A stretch of 64,000 nucleotides of DNA from Butyricimonas virosa (GCF_025148635.1 NZ_CP102269.1:744001-808000); one strand, 5' to 3'. Counted from the first letter of the stretch, positions 44,115-52,231 are shown. Notes: generated by a model not told the origin, from the letters alone. Numbers and translations are program-made.

Positions 44115-45254
44115 ATGGATTTCAGTCTATCAAAACAAGAGCAACTCTTCTTACAAATGATAAGAGAGTTTGCAGAAAAAGAGGTAAAACCTCTGGCGGC
44201 GGAAGTGGACGAATCAGAGAGATTCCCGATGGAAACCGTTCAAAAAATGGCAAAACTTGGTATTATGGGTATCCCGTTCCCGGTGGAACTCGGTGGAGCA
44301 GGTGGTAGTAATATCCTTTACACGCTGGCGGTAGAGGAGTTATCCCGTGTATGTGCCACGACCGGCGTAATCGTGTCTGCACACACCTCTTTGTGTTGCG
44401 CACCGATCATGGAACACGGAACCCCAGAACAAAAAGCCAAATATCTTCCCAAATTAGCTTCCGGTGAATGGATCGGAGCATTCGGTCTGACAGAACCGAA
44501 CGCCGGAACCGATGCTTCTGCACAACAGACTATCGCGGTAAAAGAGGGAGATCATTACGTGCTGAACGGATCTAAAATCTTCATTACCAATGCCGGTTAC
44601 GCACACGTGTATATCATCATGGCAATGACCGACAAATCCAAGGGAACAAAGGGTATTTCCGCATTCATCGTGGAAAAAGATTTCCCGGGCTTCTCCGTGG
44701 GTAAAAAAGAGAAAAAATTGGGTATCCGCGGTTCTGCAACCTGCGAGTTAATCATGGAAAACTGTATCGTTCCGGCCGAGAACTTACTCGGACAAGAAGG
44801 TAAAGGTTTCGGTATTGCCATGAAAACACTTGACGGCGGACGTATCGGTATCGCTTCTCAAGCATTGGGTATCGCTCAAGGAGCTATGGACGAGACCGTG
44901 AAATACGTGAAAGAACGTAAACAATTCGGTAAAGCCATCGGACAATTCCAAAACACCCAATTCCAACTGGCTGACTTGCAGACTAAAATAGAAGCTGCCC
45001 GTTTGTTAGTAAGACAGGCTGCCTACAAGAAAGACTTGAAAGTACCTTATTCAGCAGATGCTGCTATGGCTAAATTATTCGCGGCAGAAACGGCCATGGA
45101 AGTAACGACCAAAGCCGTACAGTTCCACGGAGGATACGGATATACCCGTGAATACCCGGTTGAAAGAATGATGAGAGATGCCAAGATTACTGAAATCTAC
45201 GAGGGTACGTCAGAAGTTCAGAGAATGGTGATTGCAGCAAATTTATTAAAGTAA
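44115..45254 (+). CDS. bcd: Butyryl-CoA dehydrogenase (short-chain acyl-CoA dehydrogenase)
   Basis: The 379-residue protein has the acyl-CoA dehydrogenase signatures GAFGLTEPNAGTDAS near residue 135 and QFHGGYGYTREYPVERMMRD near residue 336, with the catalytic glutamate in ITEIYEGTSE near residue 366. It reduces crotonyl-CoA to butyryl-CoA with electrons from EtfAB, whose genes follow after 12 bases. With this Etf type the reaction may be coupled to ferredoxin reduction by electron bifurcation. Confidence 0.95.
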   Translation: MDFSLSKQEQLFLQMIREFAEKEVKPLAAEVDESERFPMETVQKMAKLGIMGIPFPVELGGAGGSNILYTLAVEELSRVCATTGVIVSAHTSLCCAPIMEHGTPEQKAKYLPKLASGEWIGAFGLTEPNAGTDASAQQTIAVKEGDHYVLNGSKIFITNAGYAHVYIIMAMTDKSKGTKGISAFIVEKDFPGFSVGKKEKKLGIRGSATCELIMENCIVPAENLLGQEGKGFGIAMKTLDGGRIGIASQALGIAQGAMDETVKYVKERKQFGKAIGQFQNTQFQLADLQTKIEAARLLVRQAAYKKDLKVPYSADAAMAKLFAAETAMEVTTKAVQFHGGYGYTREYPVERMMRDAKITEIYEGTSEVQRMVIAANLLK

Positions 45255-45266
45255 AAGACAGTTGAC

Positions 45267-46049
45267 ATGAAGATCGTTGTTTGTATTAAACAAGTTCCGG
45301 ATACCACGGAAATCAAACTGGACCCCGTTACAGGAACCCTTATCAGAGACGGTGTACCCAGTATTATGAATCCCGATGACAAGGGAGGACTTGAATTTGC
45401 CCTTCAATTAAAAGATCAATATGGAGCACATGTAACCGTGATCACCATGGGACCTCCTCAGGCAGAGGCTATCTTGAGAGAGGCATACGCCATGGGAGTG
45501 GATCGTGCCATCCTGTTAAGCGACCGCAAATTCGGTGGAGCCGATACATTGGCCACTTCTAACACCATTGCCGCAGCCTTGAGATCTCTGGAATTCGACC
45601 TATTGATCACCGGGCGTCAAGCTATCGACGGGGATACCGCACAGGTTGGTCCGCAGATCGCTGAACACCTGGATTTACCGCAAGTAACCTACGTGGAAAG
45701 CTTAACTTTCGACGGAAACAAGACTTTCACGGTGAAGAAATCCATGGAAGACGGTTACCAGATGGTACAGGTAGACACTCCTTGCGTATTCACGGCATTG
45801 GCATCCGGAGTGAAACCCCGTTACATGTCTGTAAGAGGAATCGTTGAGGCTTACAATCACCCCATCGAAACCTGGACCTACAACGACATTACCGTGGATG
45901 ATCAGAAGATCGGATTGAACGGATCACCGACCCGCGTATTCAAATCATTCACCAAGGGTGTAAAAGCTGCCGGACAAATCTACGAAGTAGACCCTGCAGA
46001 AGCTGTAGACATTATTATCAGCAAATTGAAAGAAAAATTTATTATCTAA
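45267..46049 (+). CDS. etfB: Electron transfer flavoprotein subunit beta
   Basis: The 260-residue protein starts MKIVVCIKQVPDTTEIK and contains VITMGPPQAEAILREAYAMG near residue 58 with DRAILLSDRKFGGADTLATS after it, a stretch typical of the Etf group found with bifurcating butyryl-CoA dehydrogenases. It pairs with EtfA and Bcd to oxidise NADH and reduce crotonyl-CoA, with ferredoxin as the probable second acceptor. Bifurcation is inferred from the sequence type, not shown. Confidence 0.93.
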   Translation: MKIVVCIKQVPDTTEIKLDPVTGTLIRDGVPSIMNPDDKGGLEFALQLKDQYGAHVTVITMGPPQAEAILREAYAMGVDRAILLSDRKFGGADTLATSNTIAAALRSLEFDLLITGRQAIDGDTAQVGPQIAEHLDLPQVTYVESLTFDGNKTFTVKKSMEDGYQMVQVDTPCVFTALASGVKPRYMSVRGIVEAYNHPIETWTYNDITVDDQKIGLNGSPTRVFKSFTKGVKAAGQIYEVDPAEAVDIIISKLKEKFII

Positions 46050-46113
46050 TGAAAGAGGATAGATTTAGAGTATTTCAATCTAAAATCTAAAATCATTAAA
46101 TCTAAAATTAGAA

Positions 46114-47106
46114 ATGGATAAGGCACAATATAAAAACGTTTACGTCTTCGTTGAACAAAGAGAAGGCGTTATCCAAAACGTGGGTCTGGAATTGTTAGGC
46201 AAAGCCAGAGAATTAGCTGATGCTTTAAATGAAAAAGTATATGCCATGTTATTGGGACATGACCTGACAACTCAGGCTCAGGAATGTATTGCTTACGGAG
46301 CCGACACCGTGTTGCGTGTGGATGCCCCGGAACTGGCTACTTACGTTACCGAACCTTACGCACAGGCTATTTACCAGATCATCCGTGACAACAAACCGAG
46401 CATCGTATTGATCGGGGCAACCACCATCGGTCGTGACCTCGGTCCTCGTTTGTCAGCCCGTGTAGAAACCGGATTGACGGCAGACTGTACCGGTTTGGAA
46501 ATTTCCGAGGAACGGGACCTGTTGATGACTCGTCCTGCATTCGGTGGTAACTTGATGGCAACCATCATTTGTAAGGAACACCGTCCGCAAATGTCAACCG
46601 TTCGTCCGGGTGTAATGCGCATGGGCCAACGTGACGAGAACCGGAAAGGAACTATCGAAGATGTAAAAATCAATTTCGATAAATCCAAATTCCGTGTACG
46701 GGTTCTTGAAACGGTTAAACAAACCAAGAACTTGGTAGACATCACCGAAGCACATGTATTGATCTCCGGAGGTCGTGGAGTAGGTAATGCAGAAGGTTTC
46801 GATATGTTGCGCACTATGGCAAATACCATCGGAGCCGAAGTATCCGCATCCCGTGCCATGGTTGATGCGGGAGTATTAGGCCACGAACGTCAGGTAGGGC
46901 AAACCGGTAAAACCGTACGTCCCGACTTGTACTTCGCCATGGGTATCTCCGGAGCCATCCAGCACTTGGCCGGTATGGAAGAATCCGAATACATCATCGC
47001 AATCAACAAAGACAAATTTGCCCCGATCTTCAACGTGGCAGACTTGGGTATCGTCGGCGATGTTCGCAAGATCGTTCCGCTTTTAACTGAAAAGTTGAAA
47101 AGATAA
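46114..47106 (+). CDS. etfA: Electron transfer flavoprotein subunit alpha
   Basis: The 330-residue protein ends with the FAD-binding domain: SGGRGVGNAEGF near residue 213, GQTGKTVRPDLYFAMGISGA near residue 263 and AINKDKFAPIFNVADLGIVGD near residue 294. It is the last gene of the lysine fermentation operon and is followed by a strong terminator. The 64-base gap to etfB contains CTAAAATCT-type heptads as elsewhere in the operon. Confidence 0.94.
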   Translation: MDKAQYKNVYVFVEQREGVIQNVGLELLGKARELADALNEKVYAMLLGHDLTTQAQECIAYGADTVLRVDAPELATYVTEPYAQAIYQIIRDNKPSIVLIGATTIGRDLGPRLSARVETGLTADCTGLEISEERDLLMTRPAFGGNLMATIICKEHRPQMSTVRPGVMRMGQRDENRKGTIEDVKINFDKSKFRVRVLETVKQTKNLVDITEAHVLISGGRGVGNAEGFDMLRTMANTIGAEVSASRAMVDAGVLGHERQVGQTGKTVRPDLYFAMGISGAIQHLAGMEESEYIIAINKDKFAPIFNVADLGIVGDVRKIVPLLTEKLKR

Positions 47107-47107
47107 A

Positions 47108-47145
47108 ATAAAGGGAAGTGTCGCATTGACACTTCCCTTTTTACC
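47108..47145 (+). terminator. Terminator at the end of the lysine operon, probably bidirectional
   Basis: A perfect 13-bp stem (47110-47122 with 47128-47140, GCATT loop) is followed by TTTTT in the plus direction and by TATTTTA on the minus strand. It separates etfA from the convergent ATPase gene, whose stop lies at its edge. Confidence 0.92.
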
Positions 47146-48349
47146 TAACCTTCATCAAAAAATCACGAATCCCCAGATATTGTATCCCCTCGTAAGTATT
47201 CCCATGAAACAAATCTTGCGAGACGACAATCTTGGGATAATTATCTTCTATTTTTAAAAGATTACCAAATTCCCGTTGGATAGTTGTCTCATCATTTAGC
47301 TGTAAAGCGACCTGCACATACACCTTTTCACCCTCCCGCTCACCAATAAAATCAACTTCTTGTTTCTCCAATACTCCCACGGAAACCTTATATCCTTGAT
47401 ATAACAAATGATTATAAACAATATTCTCTAATATCTTCCCCTGATCTTGAAGTTTAAAACCGGTTATAACATTTCGAATTCCCAGATTTTCAAAATAATA
47501 TTTATTCCCTACCTCAAAAATACGTTTCCCCACAATATCATACCGATCAACACAAGAAATAATAAAAGCGTTTGCAAAATGGTCTATATAAGTCAGAATT
47601 TGATTTACCCCCAACGTAACTCGTTGTGATTTCAAATAATCACTTATCCCTTTAGCCGAAAATATACTTCCGACATTATCTGCAAGAAACAGAAGTAACC
47701 TCTCCAAGATATCAGTATTCCGTAAAGCATATCGGCTAACCACGTCCCGATAAACAATCGTAGAATATATACTCTTCAAATATTCAAAAACAATTTCATC
47801 TTCCAATTTCAAATGCATCAAATAAGGCAACCCTCCATATCTGGTATATAACCCATAACTTTCATCCGAATTTTCCAGTTCATGAAACTGTAAAAACTCC
47901 GGATATGACAAACTATATATCGTGAACTCGATATATCGGCCCCCTAAATAAGTGGCCAATTCCCCGGACAACATTTTCGCATTGCTTCCGGTCACATATA
48001 TATCGTTATTTTCATCCAAGGCCAACGAGCGCAGAGCTTTCTCGAATTCACTCACCTCCTGTACTTCATCAATAAATATATAATTTTTCCTGTCTTTTAA
48101 ACATTTACTCACCACGTAAGCATGTAGCTCCTTTGCAGATCTTATGAAATCAAAAGTGATATCTTCCAAATTTATATAAATGACATTCGCCCCCGCTTCC
48201 TTTTTCCGGATCAACTCTATCAGTTGAAATAAAATATAACTTTTCCCCACCCGACGTTGCCCGGTCATCACTTTGATCAAAGACGTGCCCATGAATGGCT
48301 CTATTTTCTTCAAATAATGCTCTCTATATTTTATATTCTCCATTTTCAT
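47141..48349 (-). CDS. AAA-type ATPase with C-terminal DUF4143 (second copy)
   Basis: The 402-residue protein has a P-loop GQRRVGKSYILFQL near residue 34, Walker B KNYIFIDEVQEV near residue 87, TGSNAKML near residue 120, and a DUF4143 C-terminus with QEVDFIGEREGEKVYVQ near residue 340. It belongs to the same family as 389-1642 but is clearly diverged. The ATG at 48349 (MKMENIKYREHYL) is chosen; the start codon falls inside the third copy of a palindromic repeat, which suggests control of its own expression. Function unknown. Confidence 0.87.
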   Translation of the reverse strand: MKMENIKYREHYLKKIEPFMGTSLIKVMTGQRRVGKSYILFQLIELIRKKEAGANVIYINLEDITFDFIRSAKELHAYVVSKCLKDRKNYIFIDEVQEVSEFEKALRSLALDENNDIYVTGSNAKMLSGELATYLGGRYIEFTIYSLSYPEFLQFHELENSDESYGLYTRYGGLPYLMHLKLEDEIVFEYLKSIYSTIVYRDVVSRYALRNTDILERLLLFLADNVGSIFSAKGISDYLKSQRVTLGVNQILTYIDHFANAFIISCVDRYDIVGKRIFEVGNKYYFENLGIRNVITGFKLQDQGKILENIVYNHLLYQGYKVSVGVLEKQEVDFIGEREGEKVYVQVALQLNDETTIQREFGNLLKIEDNYPKIVVSQDLFHGNTYEGIQYLGIRDFLMKVR

Positions 48350-48442
48350 TATAATTAAAACTTTCCCCAAAAATACGAAAAGTTTTCATTATACTGAAAA
48401 CTTTCAACGAATAAAGCAAAAGTTTTCATCATACTGAAAACT
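48343..48442 (-). promoter_or_regulatory. Three palindromic repeats at exact 40-bp spacing over the ATPase start
   Basis: The dyad AGTTTTCA-N6-TGAAAACT occurs at 48381-48402 and 48421-48442, and a diverged copy at 48341-48362 (18 of 20 core bases) includes the start codon. TTTTCA begins at 48343, 48383 and 48423. Equal spacing suggests cooperative protein binding; autoregulation is an inference. Confidence 0.7.
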
Positions 48443-48479
48443 CCTCCAACCTCTCTAACACAAGTTGGGTAAACACCTG

Positions 48480-48525
48480 GTACCCATCTCTCCCCCTGTG
48501 CAAGGGGGAGTTGGAGGGGGTAGTA
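48480..48525. repeat. GC-rich nested palindromic element
   Basis: CTCCCCCTGTGCAAGGGGGAG forms a hairpin inside outer arms GTACCC / GGGGGTAGTAC. It is nearly the same as half of the element at 23211-23297. Confidence 0.7.
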
Positions 48526-48569
48526 CCCCATTATAACCCCAAAGGGGCAGCCGAAGCCACCCCTTTCCC

Positions 48570-48746
48570 TTATCGTCCGGAACGTTTCCGTTCCCATCGA
48601 TTCTTACACCAAGCCACCACGACCGAGCTTATCACTCCTCCCACGATACTCAATACCCCCGTCACTAAATCATCTGCCACCTGCGAGAGAAAAGCATTAA
48701 ATCCTAGCGTGAAAAATATTCCGGTAAAAAAATACACGCTCATCAT
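48570..48746 (-). CDS. 58-residue membrane protein at the end of the lysis cassette
   Basis: A short frame starts at an ATG at 48746 that overlaps the TGA of the DUF6266 gene (ATGA), so it is translationally coupled. The protein has two hydrophobic segments (about residues 3-20, FFTGIFFTLGF; and 28-47, VTGVLSIVGGVISSVVVAW) and a strongly basic tail KNRWERKRSGR. No family is recognised. Its position after a holin and an amidase suggests an accessory lysis or membrane protein, which is inference. Confidence 0.65.
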   Translation of the reverse strand: MMSVYFFTGIFFTLGFNAFLSQVADDLVTGVLSIVGGVISSVVVAWCKNRWERKRSGR

Positions 48747-49372
48747 ACCGTCAAATAACGACTATCCGATGCAGCACTCCCGTTCCTCAAGGTTGCGAAA
48801 CAATACACCTTCACGTTAGCCTCGTCCCAGTCCTCGGGAAGAGCATAACTCGTGTTACCATTTTCTCCCCGATCTCTCAACGGAACGATCTTGGCACGAT
48901 TCAACACGGTTTCCAGCAACACGCCATACACTTTATCATCCGCCAACGCGTACCCCTCCTCTTCTTCCTGCATCTCCTGCTCGAAAGAATACATCTTACT
49001 CTCCGAGGCGTACGTCACGGTCACTTTAGGCGTGTACAACAACCCCTCAGCCATTTTTAACCGATCAAACACGATGGTTGCCACGTGTTTCTCGTCCACC
49101 TCCACGGCAGCCTGATTCACTTTCACGAAAGCATTCGAAGTCGTACCATTTCCTATTCCCACGAAACCTTTCCGAATCACCGGAATCAATCTCCGAGACA
49201 ACTGAACCAACACCTTCATCTTCGCCCGTTGGTCAAGCATCTCCGGAGTCGGGTTATCCCTTCTTGAAAAGATCTTCGCCTTCGCGATATTCTGCTTGTT
49301 CGTGTAACACATCGTCACGTTACCAACGGACTTCTTTACCTTGCCTAACAAATAAGAATTAAATTTTGCCAT
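48743..49372 (-). CDS. DUF6266 family protein
   Basis: The 209-residue protein begins MAKFNSYLLGKVKKSVGNVT and has the DUF6266 features: an N-terminal basic region with R-x-NPTPEMLDQRAKMK (about 38-52), a beta-rich C-terminal half with an acidic patch EMQEEEEG near residue 135, and the ending KVYCFATLRNG...SDSRYLTV. The family is of unknown function and restricted to Bacteroidota. A second member lies at 50572-51195. The 172-base gap to the amidase gene holds A/T heptad repeats. Confidence 0.75.
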   Translation of the reverse strand: MAKFNSYLLGKVKKSVGNVTMCYTNKQNIAKAKIFSRRDNPTPEMLDQRAKMKVLVQLSRRLIPVIRKGFVGIGNGTTSNAFVKVNQAAVEVDEKHVATIVFDRLKMAEGLLYTPKVTVTYASESKMYSFEQEMQEEEEGYALADDKVYGVLLETVLNRAKIVPLRDRGENGNTSYALPEDWDEANVKVYCFATLRNGSAASDSRYLTV

Positions 49373-49544
49373 AACATTAAAATTTAAAAATGAATAAATC
49401 AGAAAATTTAAAATGATCTCACACTCCCCACGTGGGCCCTACACGAAAAATGCAAGCAATTTATTTCAATTTAGAATGTAGAATTTAAAATTTAGAATGA
49501 AAACTCAGCCCATGCGGCCGGAATCAAAAATCTAAAATTTAAAA

Positions 49545-50150
49545 TCAATAATACTGAATCCACTCTGCTACCCTCAACGCCGGTCCCGGATCCACCTTCC
49601 TTGGTGTCACGTCCGAATGCCCCACGATATCCCCGATCGGATAAGTATCCACCAGCAAACCACACACCTCGTTCAACACCCGCATCTGCACGTCCGTGTA
49701 ATCATGCCAGTACGTCGGCACCTCACCCGAATCCTCCGTGTACACCTCTTTCACTGGTACTTCTTTCCCACATTCCGCCACAAACTTTCCCCCTTCCAGT
49801 CGCAACTGCCCTAAGTTATCCAGTTCGATCCCAATCGAATAATGATTCAGTTCGTTCCTTCCCCTGTAACTACTCTTCCCCGCGTGCCACGCCTCGATAT
49901 TAAACGGCACCAGTTGTATCACCTGCCCGTCCCGTCCGATCACCACGTGAGCCGAAGCCTTCACATCCGGCCTCACCAAGAATTTTGCCGAAGATTCGGC
50001 ACTCGTACCTGCCGTGTAATGTAAAATAATCATATCCGGCACTCCCAGTCCCTGTCTATTCTTCGGGCATTCCAGATGAATCACCCCATCTCCCACCAAA
50101 CGATGGTTTACAACTGAAAATGATGAATTAGAACTTGAAAATACTTCCAT
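49545..50150 (-). CDS. N-acetylmuramoyl-L-alanine amidase, phage lysozyme type
   Basis: The 201-residue protein is an Amidase_2 domain with zinc ligands in MIILHYTAG near residue 41 and GHSDVTPRKVDPG near residue 180 (H and D), plus NIEAWHAGKSSYRG near residue 85. It cleaves the amide bond between muramic acid and the stem peptide. There is no signal peptide, so like a phage endolysin it would need the adjacent holin to reach the wall. The ATG at 50150 is chosen over an earlier TTG. It lies 40 bases after the holin gene. Confidence 0.9.
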   Translation of the reverse strand: MEVFSSSNSSFSVVNHRLVGDGVIHLECPKNRQGLGVPDMIILHYTAGTSAESSAKFLVRPDVKASAHVVIGRDGQVIQLVPFNIEAWHAGKSSYRGRNELNHYSIGIELDNLGQLRLEGGKFVAECGKEVPVKEVYTEDSGEVPTYWHDYTDVQMRVLNEVCGLLVDTYPIGDIVGHSDVTPRKVDPGPALRVAEWIQYY

Positions 50151-50190
50151 AACAAAAAATTTAGAATTCAAATTGCTTATCTTTTAGTTT

Positions 50191-50565
50191 TTATCTTTTA
50201 CCTTTTATCTTAAAAATGGCCTCCGCCATTTTTTCCCCGCTCCTTCCCACCACGTACCCTCCCAACCCGATTTCCAATAAATCCCAGAACCGGGAAGTTT
50301 CTGCTAGTATCGGTAAACTGGTAAAAGTTCCGATCAAAATAACACTGGCAAACGTCAACATCACCAGCGGGCGCCACGATCGCTGCAACCAATTCCCCTT
50401 CACCTCCTCCTGCACCGTGACAGCTCTTGCCTGTGTTAATTCTCTCTCCAATTCTTGAATCAATTTCAACAATCCGATTTCCAGCTCTTTTTTCTCCCTC
50501 GTCGGGAGTGTTAATTGACCAATCAACTCGCTGATCGAATTAACAATTCCACTTATCGGCTTCAT
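50191..50565 (-). CDS. Holin of the 3TM type
   Basis: The 124-residue protein has a charged N-terminal coiled region (residues about 15-60), then KGNWLQRSWRPLVMLTFASV, the signature of the 3TM holin family, with membrane segments at about 67-88 and 96-115, and a basic tail. Such holins release endolysins or gene-transfer particles. It is located between DUF6266 and the amidase, five and 40 bases away, so the three are one operon. No other phage structural genes are in the window. Confidence 0.85.
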   Translation of the reverse strand: MKPISGIVNSISELIGQLTLPTREKKELEIGLLKLIQELERELTQARAVTVQEEVKGNWLQRSWRPLVMLTFASVILIGTFTSLPILAETSRFWDLLEIGLGGYVVGRSGEKMAEAIFKIKGKR

Positions 50566-50571
50566 CCCCGT

Positions 50572-51195
50572 TCACAATTTAATGCATTGCGAATTCGAGA
50601 ATCGTTTCCCATCCGGGGACACGAAGAAACAATACAAATAAATCCTCACCCCCTTGCCACGCTCTAACGGAAAAGTTACTTTTTCTGCCACCCGTAACAC
50701 CTCCAATCCCTCCAACAACTTCGGGCTAAATGAACGATTCGAATAAAGCACGACCACATTCAAACGATCTGTCGCCTCAAAATTATATGCCTCCTCGTCA
50801 TTCTCCCAATCCAACGTGACCATCCCCTGCTCATCCATTCTCCCCTGCAGATTATACGCCTGTTGTCGTTTCCCGGCAGAAAAATGCAACTGCGAAAAAT
50901 CACCGATCTTCCCGTTTGCCCGAAACGCTTTCAAATTCTTCTTCATAAAAAGTGCGTAGCCACTACTACAGATTTTGTCTGCCGAAAGATCCAAAATTCC
51001 CTTCAGGGGTGTCTCCTTTATCTTTTGGTAAAAACGCACAGCCACCCGAAAACGGGACCTTACCTCTTGCTGTTGCGGCGTGTTTGGATCAATTCTATCG
51101 GGAACACTCCTCATATAAGATTTCCCGTTCAACTTGCAGAAAACGACATTCCCTACTCGCCCCTTTATTCCAAATTCATTACGAACTAAAGCCAT
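50572..51195 (-). CDS. DUF6266 family protein
   Basis: The 207-residue protein starts MALVRNEFGIKGRVGNVVFC and has the motif SYMRSVPDRIDPNTPQQQEV near residue 27, a mid region, and a C-terminal beta domain with VTLDWENDEEAYNFEATDR near residue 125 and the ending VRIYLYCFFVSPDGKRFSNS that is typical of DUF6266. The pattern matches better than that of the second copy at 48743. Function is unknown. It is the first gene of the cassette, and its gene sits 186 bases after a candidate promoter. Confidence 0.82.
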   Translation of the reverse strand: MALVRNEFGIKGRVGNVVFCKLNGKSYMRSVPDRIDPNTPQQQEVRSRFRVAVRFYQKIKETPLKGILDLSADKICSSGYALFMKKNLKAFRANGKIGDFSQLHFSAGKRQQAYNLQGRMDEQGMVTLDWENDEEAYNFEATDRLNVVVLYSNRSFSPKLLEGLEVLRVAEKVTFPLERGKGVRIYLYCFFVSPDGKRFSNSQCIKL

Positions 51196-51380
51196 AACTA
51201 TTTTTTTTAATGAATACTACTTCTGTCTCATCAACTCTCGCTGATTTCCGAATGCAATATTACAGCTATTCAACTCCCCGCTTGTTATACGTCACAGTTA
51301 CGTCTAACGAAATAATCCGCAACACTATGATTACCAGCACTCCAAAAAGTACTCATTCCCCACTTTCAAAGCAACAAAAA

Positions 51381-51415
51381 AGGGTAGCAAAAGTATCTCA
51401 AACTCTTACTACCCT
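51381..51415 (-). promoter_or_regulatory. Candidate promoter inside a palindrome before the lysis cassette
   Basis: On the minus strand TACTTTTG (51388-51395) matches the -7 consensus. It lies between arms AGGGTAG (51381-51387 on the plus strand) and CTACCCT (51409-51415), so a repressor could bind across it. The arms followed by TTTTTT could instead be a terminator of the RteC-like gene. The rest of 51196-51449 shows no gene. Confidence 0.45.
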
Positions 51416-51449
51416 AAAATCTTACCAACTTTTCACTCTAAATTCTAAC

Positions 51450-51851
51450 CTACTTGTACTCCTGTTCCCTCAATTTCTCAATCAACCTCTCCATTTGGTC
51501 TAAAACCGTCTTTTCCTTATACCGTTTCAACACCCTGCTTTTCAACTGCCGAAAATTTTTAATCCGTATACCCCAAACCTGTTCGGCAATAGCCACCAAC
51601 TCACGAAACTCCAGTAACTTTCCCGTCGGCGAATAAAACTCCCCGAGAGCCTCGAAACCAATCAACAGCTCTATCACCTTCGTCGATACATTTTTCGTCT
51701 GCCAAAACACCAACGCCTCCTTCCCCTCATTCTTCAAAAACCTCGCCGGATTATCCATCCTCTCGTGGAAAAGCTGCCATTCATCCTCAACCACTTGTAA
51801 TCCTCGCCCGATAAAGCATAACCGACACGCCCCTTTTTTCCCCCACTCCAT
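51450..51851 (-). CDS. RteC-like protein, C-terminal part
   Basis: The 133-residue frame contains ALVFWQTKNVSTKVIELLIG near residue 46 and a charged C-terminus, FRQLKSRVLKRYKEKTVLDQ, resembling the end of RteC-family regulators of conjugative transposons (W-T-x-SK, LIE-L, ..RT-x-FLD). It overlaps the preceding frame (51787-52065) by 65 bases in the +1 frame, with GGGGGAAAAAAGGGG at the junction. Either the two frames are separate coupled genes or one gene broken by a one-base change in the homopolymer. RteC assignment is tentative. Confidence 0.6.
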   Translation of the reverse strand: MEWGKKGACRLCFIGRGLQVVEDEWQLFHERMDNPARFLKNEGKEALVFWQTKNVSTKVIELLIGFEALGEFYSPTGKLLEFRELVAIAEQVWGIRIKNFRQLKSRVLKRYKEKTVLDQMERLIEKLREQEYK

Positions 51852-52065
51852 CGCAGTCCTTGTACATCTCCAATAATGCCTGCAATCGAGTCTTCGTGTA
51901 ATTCAACGCACGGCACGTCGACAAATAATCATCTCCCAAGTCACATAGTCCAGCAACCTCTTCTACAAATTTTCCTAACTCATCCTCCAAATCCTCTTTC
52001 GTGATCTCCTCAAATGATTCTCCCGCTAATAAAGCAAAGAACCTTGTCTCCAGTAATTCTGTCAT
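51787..52065 (-). CDS. RteC-like protein, N-terminal part
   Basis: The 92-residue frame starts MTELLETRFFALLAGESFEE and is acidic and helical, like the N-terminus of RteC-type proteins; its last 17 residues after the GGGGGAAAAAAGGGG tract look like out-of-frame tail. Joining the frames at this tract would give a product of about 205 residues. It begins 22 bases after a terminator-like hairpin, so it may be read by attenuated transcription from the capsule operon. Confidence 0.55.
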   Translation of the reverse strand: MTELLETRFFALLAGESFEEITKEDLEDELGKFVEEVAGLCDLGDDYLSTCRALNYTKTRLQALLEMYKDCDGVGEKRGVSVMLYRARITSG

Positions 52066-52082
52066 AGTTTTAAAATTTAAAA

Positions 52083-52116
52083 TAAATAAAAATTCCCGGG
52101 CGTCATTACCCGGGAA
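52083..52116 (-). terminator. Terminator after the capsule operon
   Basis: On the minus strand a perfect stem TTCCCGGG / CCCGGGAA (52093-52100 with 52109-52116, 8-base loop) is followed by TTTTTATTTATT. It lies 116 bases after the aminotransferase stop and just before the RteC-like gene. The gap 52117-52231 is filled with heptads such as TTCAATC, TAAAATT, TAAAATC. Confidence 0.8.
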
Positions 52117-52231
52117 ATATTCTTAATTTTAAAATCGGAATCAGGAAATCACATCATCATACCCTCTCAAGTCTCTCAATCATTCAATCCAAAATCACAA
52201 ATCTTTCAGTCCTTCAATCTAAAATTTAAAA

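Noticed and set aside
48570..52065. Whole prophage
   Set aside because: No structural, packaging, replication or integrase genes accompany the lysis genes.
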